This document shows positions 25,742 to 39,266 of a stretch of DNA of 40,798 bases, piece after piece (position 1 is the first letter of the stretch; each line of letters starts with the position of its first letter). The DNA is taken from contig CADCXA010000045.1 of NCBI GenBank assembly GCA_902806565.1, positions 1-40,798 of the forward strand, read 5' to 3'. The stretch comes from Hypoxylon rubiginosum. Lineage: Eukaryota > Ascomycota > Sordariomycetes > Xylariales > Hypoxylaceae. The position numbers and the translations under genes were made by a program. The notes beneath the pieces were generated by a model. The model searched no databases. It worked only from the letters and a program-made list of their open reading frames with translations, and was not told the origin of the DNA.

Positions 25742-25920
25742 TATAAAATTTTATATAAAAATATATTAACTTTATATATAATTTAAACTTTTAAAGCTTA
25801 TTTATATAACATTATATATGTTTTATATAAATATTAAACTTATTTATTAAATATTATAACTAGCTATAAATCCTTACTTTAAAATTCTATAAGTTTTATA
25901 TATTTTCTGGTTTTTTATAT
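25742..25920 (+). repeat. Dispersed 179-bp repeat, copy 1 (pair with 36398-36576)
   Basis: This aligns without gaps to 36,398-36,576 at an offset of 10,656 bases. Eighteen differences were counted, all transitions. This copy usually keeps the C or G (for example AGCTTA, TAGCTATAAATCC, TTTCTGG) where the other has T or A, so it is the less eroded copy overall. Similarity ends abruptly at both sides with transversions. The size would suit a solo LTR or a short non-autonomous element, but no diagnostic termini survive. Confidence 0.8.
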
Positions 25921-28470
25921 TTAGTAATTTTATTATTATTAGTTTTATAACTTTTAATATAATACTTTAATTAATTTTTATTAATTTTAATTAATTAATT
26001 CATTTTTCCGGTAAAAAATCCGTTAACTTAAACCAAGATTAAATATGTATAAAGTTATTATTTTAATTTAATTTATAGTTTATAATATAATAAAAAAAAA
26101 TCGCGACGATCTCCTTATTTTTATATATTAATTTATTAACCTTATTTCTTTTAATTTTTTTTTATTTATTAATCTTTTTTATATTATCTAATAAAAAGAA
26201 TATTTAATTTATTACTAAATTTTTAACGAAATAAAATTAATTAAAAATAATTTAGAAATTTTTTTATATAAATATTTAACGGATTTTTTTATATATAAAA
26301 ACCTTTAATTTAATTACTTTATTATCTTTTATATATTTATATTAATTATTAAAAAAAGTAATAAAAAATTTAATTAAAATTATAATAATATTTAATATAA
26401 AATAAGTAATTAATAATTATAAATTTAAAAAAGTTTTTATAAAAACTTTAAAATTTTTATTTTTTATTTTTATTAACATTATATAAATCTAAGTATTAAC
26501 TAAAATTTTTACTTTTTTTATATTAACTTTTTTTATTTTTATTATTTTTTCATTAATTTATTAAACATTTAATTATTATTTTTTTAAAGATTTTTAATTA
26601 AATATAAAACTTTAATTAATTAATTTTTAAACGCCGGATTTAGTTAATGTTTTAATATAATTATAAATATAATTATTAAAATAATTTTTAATTAGCGATG
26701 AAATTTTTAAGGATTATATTATAAGTATTTTATAAACTTTTATTTAGTTTTAAATATTACCTATTAAATTATTTTTAATATTTTTTTATATAAATAATAG
26801 TTAATATATCAGTTAAAATCTTATTATTAATATTCTTAAAATCCAAATAATATTATTTATATTATAACGTTTATTAATTAAACACTTTATTTAATTAATT
26901 ATATTTATTTAAATAATTAAATTAATAAATTATTAAAACTTAATTACTTAGTTAATTATATTTATTTTAATAAATAATTTAACAGGTTATAAATTTATAA
27001 TATTTATAAGTTTATTAAAGTTTTTATTACTATTAAAATAACCTAAAAAATTATTAAAGTCTTTTTAATAAATTTTAAAAAATCTTAAAAAAAAAAATTT
27101 ACTATAAAATTTTAAATAACAAGTTAAATTAATTTATCGTAGATATTTATTAAATTTTACACTTTAAATAGTTTTAAAATATAATAAATAAATATTTTTA
27201 TTTATTAATAACTAATTTTATTTTTATATTAACTTAATTAAACTTTTTTAATTTATTAATTTTAACTTAATTAAATTTATTTAAACTTTTATTATATTTT
27301 TTATAAAAAGTTATATAATAAAAAAAAACGTTTTAATTAATAACACCGGTTTAAATAATAATTTAAACTTAATATTATTAATATAACCTAATAAATTTTA
27401 ATTTAATAATATAATTATTTAATATATTAAAAAATATACCACTACTTTTTAAATAGTTATAAATAATATAAATTTTAATTTTAATAATAACTTATTAAAA
27501 AATTTTATTATTAAAATAATTAAAGTTTAAATAATATAAAAAAAAGTTACCGAATAAATAAAAAATTATAATAATTAATAATTATAAGATATTAAATATT
27601 TTTAATTTAACTTTATAAAAGTTTATAAATTTAATTAAATTATATAAATAAAGAAAAATATTTATTTTAAATTAATATTTCTATTTATCGATACGGTATA
27701 TAATATAATAACTAATAATTAAAAAACCAAAAAAATTATTATTTAATTTTATAAACTTTATTAAAATTAAGTTTAAACTTAATAAATTACCTAACTAAGT
27801 TTTAATAAAAAATAAAAAATAAAAACTAATATTATTTATTATTATTATCAATTATTTAAACAATTTATAATATTAATTTTAAAAGCGATAAAAAATATTA
27901 TAATATTTAAATATTTGTAAAATAATTACTTTAAAAACACCGATTTAAAATCTTAAGTAATAGATTTTATTTATAATATTTATATAATATATATACCGGA
28001 AACGTTTTAATATAACTTATTAATTTTTAATATATTAAATTTAAGTTTTTAAATATTAATTTAATTATTGACTAATAAACTTATTTTTAATAATTATTTT
28101 AAATATTTTATTAAATAATAAAAAATATAAAAAGATAATTTACTAATAAATAGTAAAAAAAGCTTATTATTGTTTATATTAATAATTAAATAATTAATTA
28201 AAAATATAACCGTTAAAACGAAAATAATTACCAATTTTATAAATATATTTAATGTTAATTTTAACTTTTTATTAAAATTTAATTTTTTTAATAATATAAA
28301 TCTTAATAATTTAAGCTTTTTTTAAGAGTTTAATAAAAACTAATAAAAAAATAAATTTAATAATAAGTTTAAAAAAAATAAAGATAAAAATAATAAGCCT
28401 TAAAATAAATATAATAATAAGAAAAAAAATAAAACTAATAGTAAATATAATAAAAATAAAAATAAAATAA
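25921..28470. other. AT-rich RIP-degraded DNA, no gene
   Basis: About 2.5 kb with no gene. A slightly less eroded patch lies at about 26,008-26,033 and another at 26,101-26,116 (TCGCGACGATCTCC). Composition over 27,301-27,840 was counted as 27 C and 16 G in 540 bases. No RNA gene or tandem array was recognised. Confidence 0.7.
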
Positions 28471-28542
28471 GTAATTAAAATAATAATTAAAATAATAATT
28501 AAAATAATAATTAAAATAATAATTAAAATAATAATTAAAATA
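28471..28542 (+). repeat. 12-bp minisatellite (TAATAATTAAAA)
   Basis: Six near-perfect tandem copies of a 12-base AT-only unit; the first differs by one base. The array keeps a frame open on the minus strand (28,311-28,613), giving a repetitive Leu/Ile string of 100 residues. I judge that frame a by-product of the array, not a gene. The unit differs from the other 12-bp array at 2,206-2,317. Confidence 0.88.
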
Positions 28543-31500
28543 ATAAACGTAATTATAATAATTATTATAATAATTAATAACGTTATTAAAAAAATAATAA
28601 CTTCTTTTAACACTATTAGCGCTAATAAATTAAAATAAATAAAAAAAAAAACGTTTTTATTATTAATAAAAAACTATATAATTAAGATTAAAAAAATTAT
28701 AAAACTTAAAAAACTATATTATAAACTAAAAAATATATAATAATAAATAATTATAAGTAAATAAATTTTAATATTAAATTTAATTATAATTATTTTATAA
28801 ATTAATATAACGTAAATATAAAAGAAAAAACCTGTTTTAAATACGATAAAATTTTTAATATTAAATTAAATTATTTTAAATATATATATATTAATAATTA
28901 TACATTTTTTAAATTTTTTAACACTAATTTAAAAAATCAATAAATAAATAATTTTTTATTAATTAATAAACTTTTATTAAATTATAAATTATTTATAATA
29001 AAAAACACAATTAATAAATACTTTAATAAATTAATAAATAATTTATAAAATAAAAAATTAATAAACTTAATTATAACATTTAACATATTAAATATCCAAA
29101 TTATTAAAATATAATTAAAACTATTTTAATATATAAATAAAATAAAACACTATTATTTCCTTAAAATAAATGTTTATAATAACTTTAAATTATTAACTAT
29201 ATATATTAACAATAAAATATTATACTAAATAATCGATTAAAAATAATTAAATATTTTTATTAAAAAATATAAATTAATTAAAATCGATACCTTTATAATT
29301 ATTAAAAACATTTTAAATATAATTAAAATACTAAAAAAGGTTAAATTTTATATAAAAATAATTACTAAACCTTAAAAATATATATAATAAATAATTTAAA
29401 TAATAATTAAAATATAAATATATTTTAATTTATTTAATTTTAACTTATTATTTAATAATAATTTTTATAATAAATATAATATAATTATTAATTATCTTAA
29501 AAATTAAATTATATTAAAATTATACCTTAAAATAATTATTTTAATAAAATATTAATAAAAGTAATAAATAAAATAAAAAGTTTTATATATAAAAAAAACT
29601 ATTATTTCTATATAAACTATAATTTTATTACCAGTTAAATATATAAATTTATTTAAAAATTAAAACTTTTATTTCATATTATAATATTTTAAAATAATAC
29701 ACGATATTATTAATATATTTTTAACTAAAATAATAACCTTTTTAAATAATATTAATAAACTAATAATTATTAATAAAAAAAAAAAAATTAACACTATTAA
29801 TAAAATAACTAATAATAATTTTATTAAAATAACTTAAAAAAAAGTAAATATAATTTAAATAATATTATTAACTAATAATAATATTTATAATATTAATTTT
29901 TTTTTTAACGTTAAATTTAAAATATTATATAAATTTAAATAAACATTTAATTCAAAAAATACTACTTTAAATAACATTTAAAAAACATTAAAACTTATAA
30001 AAAAAAATAAAAAAAAAATAATTCCCTTATTTTTTAAAACTAAAAAACCTAAAAATACTTTAAGTATTATTATAAAAAATAAAATATATTATTATAATAT
30101 TAATAAATTTTTCTTGAATAAACTTATAATATTAACCGAAAAATAAAATATATAAAAAAATAAAAAAATCATTAAATTGTTAAATAATAAAAAAATAATA
30201 ATTAATTTAATAAACAATTAATAAAAAAAATATAAACTTAAATATATATATTTATTAAAAATTAAAAATAAAGAATTTTTTAATTAAATTTTTAATAAAA
30301 TATATAACGAAAAAAAACTAAAATAAATATAAAAACCAATTTTATTTACTTATTTATATTTTATAATTTAAAAAATAATTAATAAAAAATATAAAAATTA
30401 TATTATTATTAACTTTAAAATATTAAATAAAAGTATCTTAATAAACATATATTTATTACCACGATAAAAAAATATAATTTAACATATTAAAAAAAAACAA
30501 ATGATATTAATTATTAATAAATTTACATTTTTTTATTAACTTTTTATAGTATATTAACATTATAATTAAATAATTATAATATTTTTTTAAAGTTTAAAAA
30601 TCTTAAATATTATTTTTATAAGATTTTAAAATTCTTTAATATTTATTTAAAAATTTATAAACTAATATTTAACATTATATAATAATTTTATTAAAAACTA
30701 TATAAATAATATTATTATTTATAATAATAATAAAAAAGATTATTTTTATTACTTAAAAATAATTTTTTATATAACTTATAAAATTAATTTAACTTTAATA
30801 CTTAAAAAATCTTTTTTTAATTATATATTAATACGTTTATTAGGTTTTATAGTTAATAATATAAATATTATTATTATATTAAACCATATAAAAATATTAT
30901 AAAAAATTAAAATGTTAACCATTTTAATAAATTTTAAGTAATATATTAAATTAATTATATTTTTTTAAAAATATATTTTTTAATATAACTAAAAAATTAA
31001 ACCGTTTTAAACTTATAAAACTATATTATTAATTATAAGAAAAAAAAATAAAACATTATTTTTAGCTTTATTAATAAAATAAAAATATATAATAAAAATA
31101 GTTTTTATTTTTATTAAATTAAAACTCAAATTATTTTAAATTTTTTAGTTCCAGTTAATTAAAATAAATTATTTAGTTTATTAAGATTTTAATAATATAA
31201 TTTTCTTAAAAATTAATATATTAAAAAAGCAAGGATTTAATATATTTATCTTTTATTTTAAAAAAAAATAAAATAACTAAAATATTTTTTTTAATAATAT
31301 TAAATTAATTATATATTTATTAAAAGTGTTAATAAAAATAAAATAAAAATATTTTACCATAAAATTAAAAATAGTTTATTTTATATAAATTTATTATTAA
31401 AATAAAATATAATTATAATTTTATATTAAACCTATAATTATTTTAATAAATTATAAAATAATAAAAAAAATTATTAATTAAACGTTACTAAAAATATTTA

Positions 31501-34500
31501 ATATTAATAAAATAAATATTAAACTAATAATTACTTTAACTTTCTTATTATAATTTTAATTAAATATTTAATATATTTTTAACTAATTAAATTTAGTTTT
31601 AAATACCTTATTTAAATTACTAGTTAAAAATATATTAAAAAATATTATAAAACGTTAAAATAAAACTAAAAATAAACTCGCTAATATTATTAACAAATTT
31701 AGTTATTACTTTATAAAATTAATTATTAACTTTAAATTTAAATAACATATTATTAATAAATATAACTAAAATTAAAAACTTAACTAATTAAAAAATTTAT
31801 TTATTATAATTAAAATTAAAAATAAAAATATTATAAAATAATATTAATATAAACTTTTAAATAATAAATTACTTTTTTATATTAGTAATACTAGTTATAA
31901 ATAACTAATAATTTTATCTAGTTATATTAAAAAATTATTTAAAATAATATATAATTATAAATATTATTTTAACTTTAAATAAATAATTAAAAACTTTTAA
32001 AAAGTTTTAATTTAAAACTTTACATATAAAATTTACTAATATATTAATTAATACTTTAAATACTATAAAAATAAAATAAACTAATTTAAACCTTTAAAAG
32101 AATTAAAGCTTATTAACTTTTTATTAATATTATTTTATATAATAATTTAAGATTTTATTATTAAATTATTAAGAATTTTTTTAAAAAAAAGTTTTTAAGT
32201 TATAAATAAATACTTTTATTTTAATATATTAATAGTTATTATTTATAAATTTAATAAAAAATATATTATTATATTAAATAATATAAAATATATAGTAAAA
32301 AATTAAATATTATTAGTTTTATAAACTTTATAATTATATAATTAAAGTATTTTTATAAAAATAATTTTAAATTATAACTTAAAATTTATATTATTATTTT
32401 AGTAAATAATCTTTTTATAATTTAATATCTTATTAATAATTTTAATAACTTAGTATTTTTAGATAAACGGTTAATTTGAAAAAAAAAATTAAAATATTAA
32501 AATTACTATTTAATATTATTATTTTATTATATTAAATATACTATAAGTAAATATTATTTTAATTTTATAATATAATTATAATAATTTAAAATTATTAACA
32601 TTTAATTAATCTTTAAATAAAATTATTTATAATTTTAAATTTTATAATATAATTTTTATAATTAAAATCCTTAAAAATTTAATTAATTTTAATATATTAA
32701 AAAACTTATATTAAAAAAAAGTTAAAACTATTATTAACTTTATAATTATTAATGTTAAAACTTAATATAACGTAATTTATAAACTAGTAAAATTTAATAT
32801 TAAAGATTTAATATATTTTTAATTATATAAAAGGTATAACTTGTTTAAAAAACCACTTAAAAAATAGTTTATTTAATAAATAAAACCATTTTTAATTATT
32901 TAATATATTAAAAAACTTATTTATAAAATTAACTTATTTTTTTATTAATAAATATATAAGGTTATTTTAATAATATATTTTTATTTTATACTAAAAAATA
33001 ATAATTTATTTATATATAAAATACTATAACTAAAAAGGATTATAATTTAAGGTAATAATAACAAGTAATAATTTTATAAAATTAAACGTTTAATTTAACG
33101 TTATATTAATAAAACTAAAAAAAAACCAATCCTTAAATATTTTATTAAATAAAAAAAATATTTTATTATTTATAACTAATAATACCTTTATAAACTATTA
33201 ATATAAAACACGGTAAAAATTATAACTAAATTTAATAAAAAAACATTTTTTAATATTAATAAACTTAAAATAATTTAAATAAAACGCGAAATATTAAATA
33301 TATTTAATTTTTTATTTTAAAATTAATTTAAACTATTTTTTATTTTTTAATTAATATTAAACTAATAATAATAAACTTTTATAAAATAACTATATACTTT
33401 TATAATATATTAATTTATTTTAATAATAAAATCTTTTAATTTACTAAAAAAACTAAACTAAAAAATTATTAATATAATTTTTAAAACTAATATTAAAATT
33501 ATTATTTTATAAAAACATTTAATAAACAATTAAATTTTCCAGTTTTTTATTTATTAATATTTTAATATTTAAAATAATTAACTTATAAATAATATAATTA
33601 TTAAATATATGTTTTTTTTAATAAATATAGGATTTTTTTTATAATAAAAATATCTATAATTTTACTAGTGTAAACCCACTTTATATATATTTATTACTTT
33701 TTTTTTATATTATTAATTTCCTTTTTTTAAAAATTTTTTTTTCCTTATTTTTTTTTTTAAATTTATTTTCATTTCGCACGTTTTATTTTTTCTTATATAT
33801 TTATATATTTAACTATAATTTAATTTTATTAAATAATGTTTTATTTATACGATTACTTTTTAATAATAATTTTATTTAAAAAGTAACTTATATTATTATT
33901 AAAAAATAATAATAAAATGTTTCTATTATTTTTTTTTATTATTTTTTTTAATAACGTTTAATTTATTATTTTATACTTTAAATTTATATAAATTTATTTA
34001 TATATATCGCGACATTAAATATTATATAAACGGTTTTTTTAATTATTAAATAATAATATTTATTTATAATTTTTAACCTTAAATATTAATATTAATTATA
34101 TAAAAAGTTAATAAAAATAATAACATTATAATAATTTTTTTTTAAAAAGTTTTTAATTAGTAAATTTTTAATTAAAAAAACTTTAAAATAAATAACTTAT
34201 AAAAATAAAATAAGTTATATTTATTAGTTTATAATATTTAATAATATTATTAAATAAATATTTTAATTATAATAATTTACTTAAAAAAAAGATAAATTTT
34301 AATAAAAAAATATTAAAATTTAAACTTAAATATATATATAACTATATAATTATAAAAAAATATTTCGTAAATATACCTTAAATGATATTTATATATAACA
34401 CGTTAAATATATAAAAATTCGTCCAGTTTAATTAAAATAAATATTAATTAAATCCGATTAAAAAAAAGCACGATAAATTTAAAACGTGTTAATTTACCGT

Positions 34501-36195
34501 AAAAAAAATCAAGTTAACACTTATATATCTCGAAACTAATTTTAAAATAAAAAAAGCTATAAAAAAAGAAAAAATAACTATATTTATATTTATAACTAAC
34601 TAACCCCGATTAATTATAATAAGCTATTAAAATCCTTTTAAATTATATTTTAATAAGGTTTTTAACGATTTAATAAAATTTAAATATTTTTAATAACTTA
34701 TATTAAACTATTTTTTATATTAATAAATTAATATTAATAAAATAATTAAATGTTTAAGTTAAATAAATCTAGGTTTAATATTATTTAACTAAATTATATA
34801 TAAAATATTAAAAATTTAAATTAATTTAATTATTTAAAAAAAAATTATAATAAAATAAAAAAATAATAAAATATTTAAAATTACTTTCCTAAATTAATTA
34901 AAACTTAAAGTATTAAAAATATATAATAATATAATATTAAAATCTAAAATAATACCGTATAAAATTAAAATTAAATTTAAAAAAGCGAGATTAATATAAT
35001 TATTTTAGTTTAATAATAAAAAAATAATTTTTAAGTTTTAAAGAATATATTTTATTAAATACCTATATAATTTAATAAATAAAAATAACGAACTTTATAT
35101 TAATTTAAATATTAATATAATTGTTTTAAGATTTTAAAAATTATTTAAAACTTTAAAAAATAAAATAAAAATTAAACTAAAAATATCACGAATATTTTTT
35201 AAACCGCGACTTAATTATAATAAAAAAACCATTATAAAGAAAAAACCGGTAGTTATTTTTTTAAACAATAACTTTAAAATAAAAATTACGATAAATTTTA
35301 ATATAAAAACTAAAATAAACTACGAGGATAAAAAGATATTAACTTTTATATTAAACGTTTAAAATAAAAAAATATTAATTTTTATATTAAGCGTTTAAAA
35401 AGAATTTAACTAATAATAAATAATTATTATAAACTTTTAATTTAACGATTTAAAGGATAAAAATAATAAAAATATAATAAATAATAATTTAAATTTTATT
35501 AAATCCTTTAAATTAAATATAAAAAACAAACCTATAAAATTAATAAAAAACTTTTTAACTATAAATATAATAATTAAAACTAAAAAAAAAAAAAACTTAA
35601 TAATGTTAATTAAAAGTATTAGTTATAAATTAATTTTTAATATTCTAAAAATAAAAAAACTATAGAAAAATGTTAACTAATTAAAATCCGATTTTAAAGA
35701 AATTAAATAATTAAAATTAAAAATTAACTTATAAAACTTTAAGTTTAAACTTTTAATAAATATAATAATAAATTTTCTTTAAAATATTAATAATATTATA
35801 ATTTTTTAAATAATATTATAATTATAATTAAATAATTTAATTATTTAAATAAATATATTAATTAATATAATTAATAATTTAAAAATAAAATTTAACTTAG
35901 GATTTTAATATTTTAATATAATTAATATTAATAATATAAATAATTTATTATTTATTATTTTAATTTTTACGTTATTAAATAAAATTAATAAAATAAAATT
36001 AATAATTAAAAAATTCTTTTAATATTAAATACTAGTATTTAATAATTTACAGTAAAATAAAAAACCACGCGATAAAAGTATTTAATTAAAAACACTTATT
36101 AAAAAAGTTTACCGAAATTAAAAATTATCTTTAAGTGGAAGTTTTTTTTAATGATTTGTAAAATAAAAAGAAAGTTTTAAGTATTAAAATTAAAC
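28543..36195. other. AT-rich RIP-degraded DNA with strong C-over-G skew at 28,921-30,540
   Basis: There is no gene in this 7.6-kb stretch. Over 28,921-30,540 I counted 89 C and 20 G on the plus strand in 1,620 bases, so G+C is 6.7% and C outnumbers G 4.5 to 1. A T-rich zone with CC interruptions lies at about 33,689-33,800. Residual GC words (for example near 34,606, 35,205 and 35,246) survive. No RNA gene was recognised. Confidence 0.7.
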
Positions 36196-36296
36196 TTACA
36201 ATAAATTAATAATTTATATTAAATTATTAATAAATTTACAATAAATTAATAATTTACGTTAAATTATTAATTTATAATAAATTAATAATTTACAAT
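36196..36296. repeat. Palindromic tandem array, 40-bp period
   Basis: The word TTACAATAAATTAATAATTT occurs at 36,196 and again exactly 40 bases later, and a related form ends near 36,295. Each 40-bp unit is itself made of two ~20-bp halves that are near inverted copies (AAATTAATAATTTA against TAAATTATTAATTT). The array could therefore fold into alternating hairpins. It lies about 100 bases before the second copy of the 179-bp repeat. Confidence 0.75.
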
Positions 36297-36397
36297 AGAT
36301 AAAAAATACTATGATAAATTAAGAAACTTTAACTTTAATATAAAATATTAATAAGTTATTAATAAAAACGTTAGTTTTTTTTTAATAAAAAAAAAAT

Positions 36398-36576
36398 TAT
36401 AAAACTTTATATAAAAATATATTAGTTTTATATATAACTTAAACTTTTAAAACTTATTTATATAATGTTATATATATTTTATATAAATATTAAATTTATT
36501 TATTAAATATTATAACTAGTTATAAATTCTTATTTTAAAATTTTATAAATTTTATATATTTTTTAGTTCCTTATAT
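36398..36576 (+). repeat. Dispersed 179-bp repeat, copy 2 (pair with 25742-25920)
   Basis: This is the second copy of the 179-bp repeat. It is more eroded than the first at most of the 18 differing positions, but keeps G/C at others (for example AACTT near 36,438 and TTCC near 36,569). Both copies therefore took hits at different sites. Confidence 0.8.
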
Positions 36577-38777
36577 ATAAGTTTTAAAGAACCGGTTAAT
36601 TATTATTAATTTTAATATAATATAATATAACACCGTATAATATATAAAAATAAATTTAATATAATAATATATTATATATATATATATTATATAATATTTT
36701 ATTATAAAGTTTAATTTAATATTTAATAATAATAAATTTATATAAAAAAATAAAACATGATTTTTATATATAATAATTTAACTAGGTTTTTATAAAATTA
36801 TTATTTTTTTAAGTTTATAAATTTTTAAATTTTTATTAAAATTAAATAAATATATAATTTTTTATTTTTTATTTATTATATTTTTTTTAAATAATATTAA
36901 AAATAAATATAATAAATATAAATATTATTTATTTTATAAAAAGATATTTTATTTATTAGCTAGTTGTTTTAAAAGCTTATAAATAAATTTTTATATATTT
37001 TAATAATTAATAATAACGTTATTAAATTAATATTATAAGTTTATTTAAAAATATTATTAAAAAATTTTTTATTTTCACTTTTAAATATTTATATATTAAT
37101 AAAATAAAATATTAACTTTAGTTTTTAAAATTTTAAATACTTTTTAACCGTGGTTATTATATTATTATTTTTAATAATATATAAATAAGCGACAAATAAT
37201 ATTTAATATTTTATATCGCCGACGTTTTTTAAAAATTCCTATTTAACATATATAATTAATATATTAATAATATCTTTTTAATTTATTTTAAACATTAAAC
37301 TATAATATTATATTATATTTAAAACAAAATTATATTTATTTTATTTAAATTATTTAATATATAAATAATATTAATAAATTTCGTTTTTTTTAAACTTATA
37401 AATTATAATAAAATGAAATTGTTTAAAATAAATAAAATTATAATTAACAATATATAAAACTTTTATTAAAACGTTAATATTATTAAAAAAAAAAATATTA
37501 ATTTATTATATAATATTATAAATATATATAAGTTGTTAGTTTTTATTATTAATATAAATAAAATTATAAGTTAATTAATAAAACTTATTAAAAATAAAAA
37601 AGTTAATTTTATTATAAAAATTATTTAAAACTTTTTTATTAATATAAAAAATAAGTTTTATATTTAGTTTAAAACTAATATTATTATTAATATTATTAGT
37701 TTTTAAAATTAAGTTTTTATTAATAATAAAAATGTTTATTTAATTTAAAATAGATTTATTTAAATAATTAATAATAGTTTTAATTTTCTTAAAATGAATA
37801 CAGCTTTAATTATTACGATAAATATAACTTAGTTTTTAAATAAAATAATATTTTTAATATTTTAAAATAATTATATTTTTTATAAATATTTTACTTTTTA
37901 TTATAAGAACTTTTTTTTACCTTTAAATCTTTTAAAATAATTATATTAATCTAAGATTATAATTAAAAATATATTAAAATATTATAACTTTTAAATAAAA
38001 ATTTAAATTAAAATTTTATTATATTTTTATATTTTATAATATCTTATAAAAAAAATTAATGTTTTTAACTTTTAATTAATAATAATTAACAATATAATTA
38101 AATTATACGAATAAAATTTAAATTTTATATTAAATATTGTTATTATTTAAAAAATAATAAAATATTATAAAAAGTTTTTATTAAAACTAGAAAAAACCTA
38201 TTTTAATTTTAATTATTTATTCACTTAAAGTTTATATTCTTTTTAAAAATAAAATATAAAAATAAAATATAAACTTCGTAAAAAAAAGTAGTTATATTAT
38301 TTATTTTTATAAATATAAAAGCTTTAAATAAAGTTTATTATTTAATTATATATAAAACGTTATTTTATTAATAAATAAAGTTTTAAAAAATATTTTAACT
38401 AAGTTTATAAATAAAATAATATATAAATAAAAAGCAGTAAAATATAAAAATGATTATATACTACAGATAATTTAATATAAATAATTATTTTACCGCTTAA
38501 TATATAAGATTTTTAAAATAAAAAATATGTTTTTAAAATTACTTTAAATATTTTATATTTATTATAATATTTAAAGCTAATAATAATAAATATAACAATA
38601 TATACTTATATATATATTATATAAACAACTTATATTAACTTTATTTAATTTTAATATTATTAACTTTTATTTAATAAACTTTTTTATATTTTTATTTAAC
38701 TTATTTTTTTTATATTATATTATTTTTCGTATTTTTATCGTATTAAAAATAATTATTTATTTAACTTATATATAATA
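36577..38777. other. AT-rich RIP-degraded DNA, no gene
   Basis: About 2.2 kb with no gene or RNA. A residual CGCCGACG word survives near 37,217. TA-rich microsatellite-like sequence occurs at about 36,664-36,690. No frame of interest and no further repeat boundary was recognised. Confidence 0.7.
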
Positions 38778-39266
38778 ATAAATAATATAATAATATATTA
38801 TAAATTAAATTTATTTTATAATACGTTTATTTAATAAATTATATAAATTATTATTATATAATATTATTATATTTATATTTAATATAATATAAAAATAATA
38901 TAATATATATAAAAAAATTTATTATTATATTATATAATTTTATATATAGCTTATAACTAAATTATAAATCTTTATTAAATTAAAAAATTATAAATTATAA
39001 CTATATATTATATTATAAAAAATAATAATAAGTTTAATATAAATTATAATTTATTACTAAAAAAAGTAATAAATTATAACTAAAAAATTTTAATAATAAT
39101 AATAAATTATAGATTTTTATTAAAAATAATAATAAGTTAAAAAAAAGTTATATAAAAATAAGTAATAAACTTAATAAAATATAAAACCTTATTATTTATT
39201 ATTAGTTTTTTAATTAATATAAAATATATAATTATTTTTTAATTAAAATTTTATTTATATATTTAA
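38778..39266 (+). repeat. Dispersed ~500-bp repeat, copy 2 (pair with 7720-8220)
   Basis: This is the second copy of the family at 7,720-8,220, same orientation. It is recognised by AATACGTTTATTTAATAAAT near 38,821, the ATTATATAAATTATTATTAT block, and TTAGTTTTTTAATTAATATA near 39,205. Several small length differences in TA runs separate the copies. Beyond both edges the sequences are unrelated. Confidence 0.75.

Noticed and set aside
28311..28613. 100-codon open frame on the minus strand, very hydrophobic
   Set aside because: The frame is kept open by the 12-bp minisatellite at 28,471-28,542, which translates to repeated Leu/Ile. It has no gene-like composition or context, and a transmembrane reading would be meaningless.
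36196..36296. CRISPR-like array (regular 40-bp period)
   Set aside because: The units have no unique spacers between conserved repeats; the whole unit is repeated and internally palindromic.
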